From Corynebacterium glyciniphilum AJ 3170 (GTDB taxonomy: Bacteria > Actinomycetota > Actinomycetes > Mycobacteriales > Mycobacteriaceae), in NCBI RefSeq assembly GCF_007673095.1, contig NZ_VDYZ01000015.1:16275-80274 (forward strand): a stretch of DNA of 64,000 nt, given 5' to 3'. Made by a program: the position numbers and the translations under genes. Positions 17,926 to 28,157 of the stretch are shown piece after piece (position 1 is the first letter of the stretch; each line of letters opens with the position of its first letter). Under the pieces are notes generated by a model that had not been told where the DNA came from, made no database searches, and worked only from the letters and a program-made list of their open reading frames with translations.

Positions 17926-18737
17926 ATCAGCGTCAGGTCGCCCCGGGCATCCGGCCGGTCTAGGTGGGCGTACTCGTTGAAGGACAACAGGTCGACTCCG
18001 GCGCTGCCGCCGCGGTGGCGTCCCGCCTCGTCCGCGACACGCAGGACCGTGACCGACGCATTGAAAATCCGCCCGACCAGGGAGGGAACTGCCTGTCGCG
18101 GTAGACCCGACACGGCGGCGGTACAGGTGGCGATCACCCCGGCAGACGTGGCGACGACAGCAGCCCCGTCCTCCCTGGCGGCGGCGGTGGCCCGTCCGAG
18201 ACCGCCGAGCACCGTCTCCCGGAACTCCTGGAAGCCGGCACTGTCGATCCACTCCCCGAGCGCGCCGTCGAGGACCTCACGCACCGCCGACTCCGCTTCC
18301 GCCACGTCGCCTGAACCGTGCCGGACGTCCTGCATGACCTGCCGAAGCCGACGCGCTGTCTCGGTGTTGCGCTTCATCCACGGAACCACGACCGCGTCCG
18401 AGTCGAATTCCTTCCATGCCGGATCGGTGGCCGGACCGGTACCCGGGCCGACGGTCGGGCGGTCCGGGAACAGCGCCGAGGAGACAGCCGCCGCCGTGTC
18501 GTGCTGACGGTGCAGGGGACCGCAGAACACCCTCGGCGTCCGTGCATCTGTAGCATCTGTACCGTCGCCGTCGCCACCGTCGCTGCCGAGCCGCTCGACG
18601 AGCGAACGTGCCACGACATCAGCCTGGCGCCGACCGCGTTCCGTCAGACCGTCGTAGCTCTTCTCCACGTTCCCGTCGTCGTAGGCGCCCATGCCCGCGC
18701 CTGCCTGCCCGTGTCGCACCAGGTAGATCAAAGCCAT
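17922..18737 (-). CDS. Histidine phosphatase family protein (paralogue 1)
   Basis: This histidine-phosphatase fold protein has 271 residues. The phosphorylated His lies in LVRHGQAG (Arg8-His9-Gly10), and later motifs include CGPLHRQHDTA and WKEFDSD. The ATG at 18737 is preferred because GGGAGA lies eight bases upstream and the family start is MALIYLVRHG. The protein resembles its neighbour at 18815 over the whole length, including FNEYAHLD near the end, so the pair arose by duplication. The substrate is unknown; members act on phospho-sugars, nucleotides or phosphoproteins. Confidence 0.85.
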   Translation of the reverse strand: MALIYLVRHGQAGAGMGAYDDGNVEKSYDGLTERGRRQADVVARSLVERLGSDGGDGDGTDATDARTPRVFCGPLHRQHDTAAAVSSALFPDRPTVGPGTGPATDPAWKEFDSDAVVVPWMKRNTETARRLRQVMQDVRHGSGDVAEAESAVREVLDGALGEWIDSAGFQEFRETVLGGLGRATAAAREDGAAVVATSAGVIATCTAAVSGLPRQAVPSLVGRIFNASVTVLRVADEAGRHRGGSAGVDLLSFNEYAHLDRPDARGDLTLI

Positions 18738-18814
18738 CTGTCCGTCTCCCGTTCTCCGACCACGACGGCCGGTTCTACCGTCCTCCAGCGTAACCGTCGT
18801 CCCCACCCCGCGGT

Positions 18815-19570
18815 TCAGGAGAAACGGCGCAGCGGACGCCGTCCGTCCGCGTCGGGCTCATCGAGGTGGGCGTGCTCGTTGAACGACAGCAGCTCCACGC
18901 CGTGACGCCCGTCCCCCTCCCGTACCCGGAGCAGGCTGACCGAGGCGGTGAACAACCTCCCTGCGATGGTGGGCCAGCGGTTCACCGGCACCCCGGAACT
19001 CTCCACCACGCACAGGGCGATGACCCCGGCGGACGTCACCGCCACTGCAGTGCCTTCGGCACGCGCGGTATCGGCGGCCGCGGCGAGACCGCCGAGCACC
19101 CGGGACCGGAACTCCGGGAAGTCGGGCTGGTCGATCCACCACGCCATGGCGTCCTCCAGCATCGACCCGGTCAGTCGTGAGAGTGCACGACGGTTCTCGT
19201 CGCTGGACGCGTCCACCAGACGTTGCATCCGCTCGGCGACCTCGGGGTTCGCCGCCAGCCACGGCGCGACGACGGCATCGGTGTCGAACTCCCGCCAGGC
19301 CTCGTCGACCGTCGGTGGCTCCGACCCCAGCTCCTCGACGACGTGTGCCGCGGTATCCTTCTGCCGGTTCAGTGGACCGGATATCACGGGCACTGAGGTT
19401 CCGGGGGCCTTACGGCATGCCAGGGACCGCCCTGTCGCCGCAGCCTGCCGGTGCCCACGGTCGCTGAGGACATCGTAACTCCGTTCGACACCGAAGGAGT
19501 CGCTCTGCCCGTCACCGGTCAGTATCCGCTCACCGGCCTGACCGTGCCTCACCAGATAGAGAAATGCCAT
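18815..19570 (-). CDS. Histidine phosphatase family protein (paralogue 2)
   Basis: This 251-residue protein begins MAFLYLVRHGQAGE, with GPLNRQKDTAAHV and WREFDTDAVVAPW, matching paralogue 1 in order and spacing. It ends with LLSFNEHAHLDEPDADGR, close to LLSFNEYAHLDRPDARG of its partner. It precedes paralogue 1 on the same strand by 77 bases, so the two may be co-transcribed. It is divergent from the TetR gene at 19641, and the operator at 19595 lies between them, so the TetR protein could also affect this gene. Confidence 0.85.
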   Translation of the reverse strand: MAFLYLVRHGQAGERILTGDGQSDSFGVERSYDVLSDRGHRQAAATGRSLACRKAPGTSVPVISGPLNRQKDTAAHVVEELGSEPPTVDEAWREFDTDAVVAPWLAANPEVAERMQRLVDASSDENRRALSRLTGSMLEDAMAWWIDQPDFPEFRSRVLGGLAAAADTARAEGTAVAVTSAGVIALCVVESSGVPVNRWPTIAGRLFTASVSLLRVREGDGRHGVELLSFNEHAHLDEPDADGRRPLRRFS

Positions 19571-19594
19571 GGACCTGTCCTCTCACCCGATTTT

Positions 19595-19608
19595 TGAACC
19601 GAGATTCA
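19595..19608. promoter_or_regulatory. TGAATC-type operator, site A (TetR autoregulation)
   Basis: TGAACCGAGATTCA matches TGAATC-NN-GATTCA at 11 of the 12 half-site bases. It lies 33 bases before the TetR start and between divergent genes. Confidence 0.7.
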
Positions 19609-19640
19609 ACTTGTTGCGCACTAGCGTATACGATCCACGC

Positions 19641-20300
19641 ATGACGAATGAGCGAGAGTCCCGAACCGACCGCGCGGCACGTCGCCGCTCCGAGATCCTC
19701 ACCGCAGCACAGAACGTCTTCGCCCGCGACGGCTACCACGGCGCGAAACTCACCGCGGTCGCCGCCGAGGCCGGCTGTTCGGTGGGCACCCTCTACACCT
19801 ACTTCACCGACCGGTCAGCGCTGCTCGGAGCCGTCCTCGACGACGTCGAGGAGCAGATGCGGCACCCCGGTGGACGCCTCCCGGCGGACCGTCCCGTCGC
19901 CGAGCAGATCAGCGCCGCCAACCGCGGTTACCTCGCCGCCTACCACCGCAACAACCGCATGATGGCACTCATGGAACAGGTGTCGATGGCCGACGAGTCC
20001 GTCGCCGCCCGCCGTGCCCGACGGGCCGACGGCTTCATCGAGCGCAACGCCCGTGCCCTCACCCGCTACCTCGACCAGGGGACCGTGGTCGACATCGAGG
20101 ACCCCGAACTCATCGCCACGGCACTCTCCGCCTCCGTGTCACGCCTGGCCTACCTGACCTGGGTGGAGGGACGCTTCCCCGACACGGACGAGACCTTCAG
20201 CCGGGTGTGCGCCGCCGCCGACACGATCTGGTTCCGGACTCTCGGCCTGGAGGAACCGAAGGAAATGGAGGAATCAGAGGACGTCTCCCCCGGTTCGTGA
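19641..20300 (+). CDS. TetR-family regulator of a fatty-acid-like catabolic cluster
   Basis: The 219-residue protein has an N-terminal helix-turn-helix (RRRSEILTAAQNVFARDGYHGAKLTAVAAEAGCSVGTLYTYFTDR, read in pieces). Its ligand domain is all-helical, as in acyl-CoA-responsive TetR proteins. The ATG at 19641 is preferred because the operator at 19595-19608 would otherwise fall inside the gene. Three near-identical palindromes stand before this gene, before the SDR gene and before the acyl-CoA ligase gene. That makes it the likely local regulator of all three units. The inducer is probably an acyl-CoA, by analogy only. Confidence 0.87.
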   Translation: MTNERESRTDRAARRRSEILTAAQNVFARDGYHGAKLTAVAAEAGCSVGTLYTYFTDRSALLGAVLDDVEEQMRHPGGRLPADRPVAEQISAANRGYLAAYHRNNRMMALMEQVSMADESVAARRARRADGFIERNARALTRYLDQGTVVDIEDPELIATALSASVSRLAYLTWVEGRFPDTDETFSRVCAAADTIWFRTLGLEEPKEMEESEDVSPGS

Positions 20301-20302
20301 AA

Positions 20303-20316
20303 TGAATCACGATTCA
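20303..20316. promoter_or_regulatory. TGAATC-type operator, site B (SDR-ACAD-kinase operon)
   Basis: TGAATC-AC-GATTCA is a perfect palindrome just after the TetR stop and 15 bases before the SDR start. Its position over the promoter fits repression and argues for ATG 20332 rather than earlier in-frame ATGs inside it. Confidence 0.75.
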
Positions 20317-20331
20317 ATGTATCGTCATGGC

Positions 20332-21096
20332 ATGACCACCTACGATTTCACCGACCGCACGGCCGTCGTCACCGGCGGCACGCGCGGCATCGGCTACGCC
20401 ACCGCCGAACTACTCCTCAGATCCGGCGCCAATGTCGTCATCACCTCCCGCAAAGCCGACGCCGCCGATGCAGCCGCCGCCAGCCTCGCCGAAGCGACCG
20501 GCGCCGGAGACCGCGTCCTCGGCCTCGCCGGCCACGTCGCCGAGGAAGATGCCGCCACACGGGTCTGCGACGACGCCGTGTCCCGCTTCGGCAGTCTCGA
20601 CATCCTGATCAACAACGCGGGCACCAACCCGGCATATGGTCCCGTCACCGAACAGTCCCGCGCCGTGATGCAGAAAGTCTTCGACATCAACGTCACCGGT
20701 CCCGCCGTCTGGGCAGGTGCCGCCGTCCGTGCCGGGCTGGGTGACAAGAACCCCGGGGCCATCGTCAACGTCGCCTCCATCGGCGCCCTCTTCATCGAGG
20801 ACGGCATCGGGGTCTACAACGCCTCGAAATCCGCCATCATGCACCTCACCCGGCAGATGGCCCATGAGCTCGCTCCGTCAGTCCGGGTGAACTCCGTGGC
20901 GCCCGGCGTCGTCCGGACGAAGCTCTCCGAGGCCCTCTGGAAGGAGGACGAGGAAGCCGCCGCAGCCACCACTCCACTCGGACGCATCGGCGAACCCGCC
21001 GACATCGCCGACGCCATCTGCTTCCTCGCCGCCCCGACAACCTCCTGGGTCACCGGGTCGAACCTGGTGATCGACGGCGGCCAGATCGTCAACTGA
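20332..21096 (+). CDS. Short-chain dehydrogenase/reductase of the acyl-CoA cluster
   Basis: This classical SDR has 254 residues. The cofactor motif is VTGGTRGIGYATAE, NNAGTNP is present, and the catalytic set is IVNVASIGA and VYNASKSAIMH. The ending is WVTGSNLVIDGGQIV. It is the first gene of the operon SDR, acyl-CoA dehydrogenase, kinase. By analogy with the lva cluster it could interconvert a 4-oxo and a 4-hydroxy acyl-CoA. Three in-frame ATGs lie close together (20302, 20317, 20332); the last is chosen because the operator covers the first. The mRNA is probably nearly leaderless. Confidence 0.85.
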   Translation: MTTYDFTDRTAVVTGGTRGIGYATAELLLRSGANVVITSRKADAADAAAASLAEATGAGDRVLGLAGHVAEEDAATRVCDDAVSRFGSLDILINNAGTNPAYGPVTEQSRAVMQKVFDINVTGPAVWAGAAVRAGLGDKNPGAIVNVASIGALFIEDGIGVYNASKSAIMHLTRQMAHELAPSVRVNSVAPGVVRTKLSEALWKEDEEAAAATTPLGRIGEPADIADAICFLAAPTTSWVTGSNLVIDGGQIVN

Positions 21097-21137
21097 GACC
21101 GCCCCGCCCGCTTCACCCAACACCACCGAAAGGCACC

Positions 21138-22363
<1,226 letters not shown>

Positions 22364-22367
<4 letters not shown>

Positions 22368-23404
22368 GCACCGCACCGTTTTCCGAGGAGGCCCTGGCCG
22401 GCTGGCTGTCCGAGATCGCCGGCACGCACGGCCCACTCACCCTCACCCGGATCGGTGCCGGCCAGTCGAACCTGACCTACCTCGCCACGGACGGAAAGGG
22501 TCACGAGGTCGTGGTCCGTCGCCCCCCGCTCGGGCACCTCACCGCCAGCGCCCACGATGTCGCCCGTGAAGGTCACATCATGGCCAGCCTCGCGGACACC
22601 CCGGTGCCGGTCCCCACGATCCACGGCATCACCGGGCCCGACGGTGCCGCCGGGCCCCACCAGGTCTCGGACGTCCCGGTGGTGGCGATGTCGGTCATCC
22701 CCGGAACGTCCCTGAACTCGCCCGACGCCGCCGCGTCGATCTCGCCGGCGGCCCGCTCCGCCGCAGGCGAAGGCCTGATCGAGGCGATGGCCACCATCCA
22801 CGAGGTCGATCTCGTGGCCACCGGGCTGGACGACCTGGCGTCCCACGGCCCCTACGCGGAACGCCAGCTGCGCCGGTGGTCCAGCCAGTGGGAGAAGACG
22901 AAGAGCCGGGAACTGCCCGCGCTGGACGCCCTGACCGAGCGGCTCCGCGCCGCGGTGCCCGAGCAGACGGAGACGGTGCTCGTGCACGGTGACCTGCATC
23001 TGGGCAACATCATCGTCGACCGGGAGTCCGGCCACGTCAATGCTGTGGTCGACTGGGAACTCACCACGCTCGGTGACCCACTGGCCGACATCGGGTCACT
23101 ACTGGCCTACTGGCCCACGCCGGACGGCCCCAACCTGCCCGGGTTCGACGCCGCCCTGGAACCCGGCTTCCCCGACGCCGGGGAACTGGCCGAGCACTAC
23201 CTCTCCCGTACGGGACGGTCCAGGGACGCGCTCGACTACTGGCACGTCCTGGGCCTGTGGAAGGTGGCGGTCATCGTGGAGGGTGTCGTGCGACGTACCC
23301 TCGACGAACCGGCGAACGCCTCATCGGGGGCGGCGCTTCCCGCATCCGTCGTGGAGGTGTTGGTCGGCAAGGCCACCGACCTGGCGGACCGGGTCGGTCT
23401 CTGA
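22364..23404 (+). CDS. APH-type phosphotransferase, candidate 4-hydroxyacyl-CoA kinase
   Basis: This 346-residue kinase has the aminoglycoside-phosphotransferase fold. The glycine-rich start is IGAGQSNLTYLA, the lysine-side region is EVVVRRPP, the catalytic loop is LVHGDLHLGNII and the metal site is VVDWELTTLGDPLADIG. Such proteins beside acyl-CoA dehydrogenases phosphorylate the 4-hydroxyl of acyl-CoAs (mammalian ACAD10/11 kinase domain, bacterial LvaA), rather than antibiotics. The start overlaps the preceding stop by four bases. A 29-bp inverted repeat at 23425 ends the operon. Confidence 0.85.
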
Positions 23405-23424
23405 CCGACGGCGCCGACCTGAGG

Positions 23425-23489
23425 GGCGGAATGCGAGTCTGGAGGCGATGAGTTACCCCAACTCATCGCCTCCAGACTCGCATTCCGCC
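23425..23489. terminator. Long perfect hairpin between convergent genes
   Basis: Perfect 29-base arms beginning GGCGGAATGCGAGTCTGGAG enclose a 7-base loop (23454-23460). It lies between the kinase gene and the convergent ligase gene and can terminate both. It belongs to neither the GCAACCCC family nor any repeat I know. Confidence 0.8.
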
Positions 23490-23511
23490 GTCAGACCCGA
23501 CGGCCCCGGGC

Positions 23512-25131
23512 TCAGTTGCCGGTGCTCACCGGCAGGCCACGGAGATCCTTACGCAGGATCTTGCCGGTCCCCGACTTCGGGATCTCGGCGATGACCTCCA
23601 CCATGCGGATCTTCTTGTACGGTGCGACCTGCTCGGCGACCCACTCCATCAGGGCGTCCTTGTCGACCTCGACCGGGTTGCCGTCGCGGATCTGGGCGAC
23701 GACGAAGGCCCGGGGCAGCTCCTCACCGTCCTCCTCGCGGATGAAGCCGACCACGGCCGCGTCGGCGATGTCGGGGTGGGTCATCAACAGGGCCTCGAGC
23801 TCCGCCGGGGCGACCTGGTAGCCCTTGTACTTGATCAGTTCCTTGGCGCGATCCACCACGTACACGTTGCCTTCGTGGTCGTACTCCACGACATCTCCGG
23901 TGCGCAGCCAGCCGTCACCGACCAGTGTGTTGGCGGTGGCCTCCTCGTTGTTGAGGTAGCCCAGCATGATCTGCGGACCCCGCACCCAGAGTTCACCGGC
24001 GTCCGACTTCTCGCCCTCGTTGCCCGGGGGCAGGATCTCGCCGAGGGCGTCATCGGTGAGGTCCACGACCTTGCACTCGGTGTTCGCGACCGGCAGGCCG
24101 ATCGACTCCAGGGGCGTCTTCCCGCGGATGCCGGTGTGCGTCACCGGTGATGTCTCGGTCATCCCGTACCCCTGGACAACCGTGACGTTGAGCCGGTCCT
24201 GCACCGCAGCGGCGAGAGCATGGTCGAGTGCCGCGGCCCCGGACAGCAGCGTGGTGAGACTGTCCAGGTCATAGTCGTCGACCATGGGGTGCTTCGCGAG
24301 CACCACAGCGATCGGAGGAGCGACGAAGGTGAAGTCGATCCGGTGCGCCTGGTGCAGCTCGAGGAAGTTCTTCAGCTCGAAGGACGGCATGGTCACCAGG
24401 TGGGCCCGGTTGGCCAGGGTCGCGTTCAGCACCGTGTTCATCCCGTAGATGTGGAAGAACGGCAGTACCGCCATCACGGAGGAGTCCCGGCTCTGCCCGT
24501 TCTCCGCCAGCTGCGGCAGCGTCTGGAGGATGTTGGCCACCAGGTTGGTGTGGCTGAGCTTCACGCCCTTCGGCACGCCGGTGGTGCCCGAGGAGAACGG
24601 CAGGACGGCGACGTGGGTCGCAGGGTCGAAGGAGACCTCCGGCGCCGGATGACCCTGCTGCAGCATCGCGGCAAGACCTCTCTCGCCGTCGGTGAGGTCG
24701 ATGATCGCGTCGTCCGGCAGTCCTGCCTTGCGGGCACCGTCGGCACCGTTCGGGCCCAGCATCTCGACGGTGAACAGCAGGGACGCACCGGCCATGGAGA
24801 TCTGCTTGGCCACGTCCTCCGCCGTGCTCAGCGAACCGATGGTGGTCACGGTGGCGCCTGCACGCATGATCCCGTGGAAAGCGACGGCGAATGCGTGGGT
24901 GTTCGGACAGTGCAGTGCGACGACGTCGCCGACACCGGTCCCCCGGGCTGCCAGGGCACCGGCGAACAGGTCCACCTGGTCACGCAGTTCCCCGTAGGTG
25001 ACAGTGACGCCCGTGACCGAATCGGTGAGAGCGGTGCGCCCGGTCTCCTCCGGAGCGAGGGTGCCGAACACCTGGTCATAAACACTGATCGCGGGGATGT
25101 CGATACGCTGGTACGGACTCTCAACGGGCAC
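23512..25131 (-). CDS. Acyl-CoA ligase (4-coumarate-CoA ligase-like)
   Basis: This ANL-superfamily ligase has 539 residues. The phosphate loop is LPFSSGTTGVPKGVKLSH, then YGMTETSPVTH, GDVVEYDHEGNVYVVDRAKELIKYKG (hinge) and the catalytic lysine in PKSGTGKILRKDL. It would activate a carboxylic acid with CoA for the SDR, dehydrogenase and kinase encoded in the convergent operon. The start is GTG at 25131 with AGGAG seven bases upstream. An operator of the same TGAATC type at 25252-25265 lies upstream, which places it in the same regulon. Confidence 0.9.
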   Translation of the reverse strand: MPVESPYQRIDIPAISVYDQVFGTLAPEETGRTALTDSVTGVTVTYGELRDQVDLFAGALAARGTGVGDVVALHCPNTHAFAVAFHGIMRAGATVTTIGSLSTAEDVAKQISMAGASLLFTVEMLGPNGADGARKAGLPDDAIIDLTDGERGLAAMLQQGHPAPEVSFDPATHVAVLPFSSGTTGVPKGVKLSHTNLVANILQTLPQLAENGQSRDSSVMAVLPFFHIYGMNTVLNATLANRAHLVTMPSFELKNFLELHQAHRIDFTFVAPPIAVVLAKHPMVDDYDLDSLTTLLSGAAALDHALAAAVQDRLNVTVVQGYGMTETSPVTHTGIRGKTPLESIGLPVANTECKVVDLTDDALGEILPPGNEGEKSDAGELWVRGPQIMLGYLNNEEATANTLVGDGWLRTGDVVEYDHEGNVYVVDRAKELIKYKGYQVAPAELEALLMTHPDIADAAVVGFIREEDGEELPRAFVVAQIRDGNPVEVDKDALMEWVAEQVAPYKKIRMVEVIAEIPKSGTGKILRKDLRGLPVSTGN

Positions 25132-25251
25132 TGTGGTTCTCCTGATCTCTCTGCATCTCTCTGCATGCTCGGACGGGCCGAGTGGTACCGATCACAACAA
25201 TGATCTTTGCTGACCAAACTATCCGTCCGGCGACCGTTTCGCAGCATTTTT

Positions 25252-25265
25252 CGAATCCAGATTCA
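25252..25265. promoter_or_regulatory. TGAATC-type operator, site C (acyl-CoA ligase)
   Basis: CGAATC-CA-GATTCA differs from the perfect site B by one half-site base. It lies about 120 bases upstream of the ligase start and just downstream of the nucleoside hydrolase stop. Confidence 0.65.
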
Positions 25266-25268
25266 CTC

Positions 25269-26255
25269 TCAGGACCGTAGGCACTCGGCGAACTGCCCGA
25301 ACACCCCGTCGACGTCAACAGAGGTGAGGATGCGGGCATTCGAGGCGCGTCCCCAGTAGGGTCCGACGCCGTCCTCCCCCGCCCAGTCAGCGACCGTCGT
25401 CCCCCGCAGCAACTCCGACCCCGTCTCGACAGCGACCGTCGCCTCCCGGAACTCGGCGTCGACCGCCTGCAGCATCACCATCGCCGCCGCCAGATCATGG
25501 ATCTGGGCGACATAACCGACGCCCACGGACGCGTGGAACTCGAAGTAGAAGCGCAGGGCGTCCTGCAGCATCCGCAAGACGCCGGAGTCGGCGTCGGTGT
25601 CGGTGCAGTCTCCCCCTGTCCCCCCTGTCCACCCTGCCAACCGTTCCGGGGTCAGAACCACCTGTTCGGTGACGTTCAGCGGGCAGATCACCGGCGGTGC
25701 GGCACCCTCCGGCCAGTTCTCCAGGGCGAAGGACAGGGCGTGCGGATCCACCCAGGCGTTCCACTCCGCGGTGGGGGTGGTGTTGCCCGGATAGGTGAAC
25801 GCGCCGCACATCAGCGTCACCCGGGTCCGACGCAGCAGGTCCGGGTGGTGCTCCACCGCATAGGCCAGATTCGTCGAGGGTCCGGCGATGAGCAGGTGGT
25901 CCGGCTCAGCGTGAACCCAGGCGGCAACGGCATCCGCCGGTGTCGTCTCGCGGTCAGCTGCCGCCGGGACCCGGGCTCCCGGGATCCAGTAGCCCAGCCC
26001 TTCGGGACCGTGCGTTTCCGGGGTCGTCGTCAACGGCAGGACGCGGGGCGCGGCGGCCCCGGCGACGACCGGCACGTCCGACGCTCCGCAGAGGCCCAGG
26101 ACCTCCGCCGAGTTCCGCGCCGCCAACGCTGCGGTGGTGTTCCCCGCAGACGTCGTGACCAGCAGGTCGACCTCCCCGGCGCGGTGACGTGCCGCCAACC
26201 AGACTAGCGCGAGAGCGTCGTCGATCCCGGTGTCGACGTCAGCGACGACCCTCAC
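25269..26255 (-). CDS. Inosine/uridine-preferring nucleoside hydrolase family protein
   Basis: The protein has 328 residues. The calcium-binding motif of nucleoside hydrolases is at the very start: VVADVDTGIDDALAL. It is followed by LLVTTSAGNTT, the LIAGPSTNLAYAVE region and the LPLNVTEQV-like stretch LNVTEQVVLTPERL. It would split nucleosides into base and ribose. The start is GTG at 26255, overlapping the upstream stop (GTGA), so it is coupled to the hypothetical gene at 26252. Substrate preference cannot be assigned. Confidence 0.85.
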   Translation of the reverse strand: MRVVADVDTGIDDALALVWLAARHRAGEVDLLVTTSAGNTTAALAARNSAEVLGLCGASDVPVVAGAAAPRVLPLTTTPETHGPEGLGYWIPGARVPAAADRETTPADAVAAWVHAEPDHLLIAGPSTNLAYAVEHHPDLLRRTRVTLMCGAFTYPGNTTPTAEWNAWVDPHALSFALENWPEGAAPPVICPLNVTEQVVLTPERLAGWTGGTGGDCTDTDADSGVLRMLQDALRFYFEFHASVGVGYVAQIHDLAAAMVMLQAVDAEFREATVAVETGSELLRGTTVADWAGEDGVGPYWGRASNARILTSVDVDGVFGQFAECLRS

Positions 26256-27061
26256 CGCTGCACCGTCTCCGCCGTGGCGTCGACCCATCCGCGGGTGAGG
26301 AAGGAGACGTCCCCCTCCGCGAAGGCGGCGATGTCCTCGACCGCGGACGTGAGGTCACCGACATGTCTCCGGAAGTGCGACCGGGTCGTCCGGTACTCCA
26401 CGACCCAGCCGTTGCCCAGCAACGCCGCCTGGACGAACCGCACGTGCCCCAACGGCGTGTCCTCCATCGGGGACGCCCGGCCCGGCAGGCCGGTCTCCAC
26501 GACCACATAGGGGATGCCCTCATCCGAGCGTCGACGTCGGTCGGCGTCGTCCGTCAGGGTCATGCGCACGCTCTCCGCGTCGATGTGGGTGGTCACGGTG
26601 CCGACGGAGGAACGCATCCGCAGCCCGCGGTCCACACCCGTCGGATTCACCCAGATCTGCTCCATGTCATCCACCATGCACAGCCCCAGGTCGCAGGACC
26701 TGTCCTGCAGCAGCCGCCCGGTCTCCCCCGCCTCAGAGAACGGCAGTGCCACATGCAGCGCATCGTTGACGACCTCGACCGGGAACTCCAGCAGACTGAA
26801 CGGGTCACCCGCCTCGGTCCGCACGCCCCCACCGACGTCGCAGTGCTCGTTCACCCACGCCGCCAGGGCGGCGACACCCCGCGGTGCGGGACGCCCCGGG
26901 TGCGGGTCGCCGGGGCCCTGCCGGAAGGCCTCCGGGTCCGTCGTCGCGCTCATGTCGTCACCGAGTTCCTCATGGATCCGATGCGCCTCGGCACGGAGAT
27001 CCTCGTCGGGACGGTAGCTGTCACCTGCGCAAGGACGGAAGAAGAGGAAGCCGAGGGTCAT
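26252..27061 (-). CDS. Hypothetical protein coupled to nucleoside hydrolase
   Basis: I do not recognise this 269-residue protein. It is acidic and soluble, without signal peptide or membrane spans. A core like SLLEFPVEVVNDALHVALP and a later YVVVETGLPGRASPMEDTPLGHVRFVQAALL suggest an alpha/beta fold of the kind that recurs in actinobacterial proteins of unknown function. The ATG at 27061 gives MTLGFLFFRP; an earlier ATG at 27091 falls in the palindrome at 27077. It is translationally coupled to the next gene. Confidence 0.6.
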   Translation of the reverse strand: MTLGFLFFRPCAGDSYRPDEDLRAEAHRIHEELGDDMSATTDPEAFRQGPGDPHPGRPAPRGVAALAAWVNEHCDVGGGVRTEAGDPFSLLEFPVEVVNDALHVALPFSEAGETGRLLQDRSCDLGLCMVDDMEQIWVNPTGVDRGLRMRSSVGTVTTHIDAESVRMTLTDDADRRRRSDEGIPYVVVETGLPGRASPMEDTPLGHVRFVQAALLGNGWVVEYRTTRSHFRRHVGDLTSAVEDIAAFAEGDVSFLTRGWVDATAETVQR

Positions 27062-27076
27062 GTCCGCCCATTCTAT

Positions 27077-27092
27077 GGTGATGCGTATCACC
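27077..27092. promoter_or_regulatory. Palindrome in divergent promoter region
   Basis: GGTGAT-GCGT-ATCACC has perfect 6-base arms, 15 bases upstream of the hypothetical gene and about 50 upstream of the reductase gene. A second, looser pair GGGGT...ACCCC (27104-27121) follows. It is a candidate operator; the binding protein is unknown. Confidence 0.5.
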
Positions 27093-27139
27093 TCTGGACA
27101 GTTGGGGTGATGAACTACCCCCGACTACACTCCCCGCCC

Positions 27140-28141
27140 ATGAGAGCAGCAGTCGCCGACCGCCCGGGCCCGCTCCACGAGGTCGTCACCGTGCAGACGG
27201 TCCCCGAGCCCGGTGCACCCGGGCCCACGGAGCTGACGGTCCGGATGACGGCCACCACAGCCAACCCGTCCGACGCTGTCACGGTCTCCGGGGCGTACCC
27301 CTCGCGGACGACCTTCCCGTTGGTCCCCGGTTTCGAAGGTGTCGGTGTCGTCGAGGACGTCGGACGGGACGTCCCCGGCATCGCCCGCGATCTCGTCGGA
27401 CGCCGGGTACTGCCCCTCGGTGGCCCCGGGTGCTGGCAGCAGCGGCGTTCCGTCGACCACTCCTGGTGCGTCCCGGTGCCCGCTGACCTCGATGACCGCA
27501 CCGCCTGCTTCTCCTACATCAATCCGCTGACCGCCTCACTGATGGTGTCCCGGTACTGCCGCAGTGCCCGGTCGGTGGCGGTCACCGCCGCTACCTCGGC
27601 GATCGCCGGTCACCTGGCGGAGTTGTTGACGGAACGGTTCTCACTCCGTCCTGTGGGCCTGGTGCGTGGAACACCCGGCAGCACGGTCGCGGACCCGGAC
27701 AGATGGGCGGAGGTGATCAGCACCGCCGACCCCGACTGGCGATCTCGGCTGCACGTGACGGGGCCCGGCGACACGCAGGGCCCGGACGTGATCCTCGACT
27801 GCGTCGGAGGGCCACTCGGCAATGACCTCGTCGACGCACTCGCCCCCGGCGGAACCCTGGTGCTCTACGGACTGCTGTCCGGCACCCCGCTGGCCGTGGA
27901 CTGCTTCGACGGGCGGGGTGGGACGCGCGTCGAGATGTTCCGCCTGCGCGACACCGTGCACTCAGTCCCCCGCCGGGATCTCCCCGGACTGTTCACACCG
28001 GTGTTTGACCTGCAGCGTCGAGGTCTGCTGCACACCCCGGTGTCCGCCGCCACCGGGTTGGACGGCCTGCCCGGACTCCTCGCCTCGGGTGTGGGTGTCG
28101 GGTCCGGCCGCGGGAAGATCCTCATCGACCCGTGGGCGTGA
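27140..28141 (+). CDS. MDR-family zinc-independent oxidoreductase (quinone reductase-like)
   Basis: The 333-residue protein has the medium-chain reductase fold. The N-terminal ANPSDAVTVSGAYP and PLVPGFEGVGVVEDVG motifs match enoyl-thioester and quinone reductases. Residues for structural zinc are absent. The cofactor region VTAATSAIAGHLAELL and DVILDCVGGPLGNDL are present, and APGGTLVLYGLLSG follows. The ATG at 27140 has no good ribosome site and the mRNA may be leaderless. A 10-bp tandem repeat and a hairpin follow the stop. Confidence 0.8.
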   Translation: MRAAVADRPGPLHEVVTVQTVPEPGAPGPTELTVRMTATTANPSDAVTVSGAYPSRTTFPLVPGFEGVGVVEDVGRDVPGIARDLVGRRVLPLGGPGCWQQRRSVDHSWCVPVPADLDDRTACFSYINPLTASLMVSRYCRSARSVAVTAATSAIAGHLAELLTERFSLRPVGLVRGTPGSTVADPDRWAEVISTADPDWRSRLHVTGPGDTQGPDVILDCVGGPLGNDLVDALAPGGTLVLYGLLSGTPLAVDCFDGRGGTRVEMFRLRDTVHSVPRRDLPGLFTPVFDLQRRGLLHTPVSAATGLDGLPGLLASGVGVGSGRGKILIDPWA

Positions 28142-28157
28142 CTGCCCGGGTGACGGT

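Noticed and set aside
20302..20331. Earlier in-frame starts of the SDR gene (20302, 20317)
   Set aside because: The TetR operator at 20303-20316 overlaps the first. The promoter must lie over the operator, so the transcript likely begins close to 20332.
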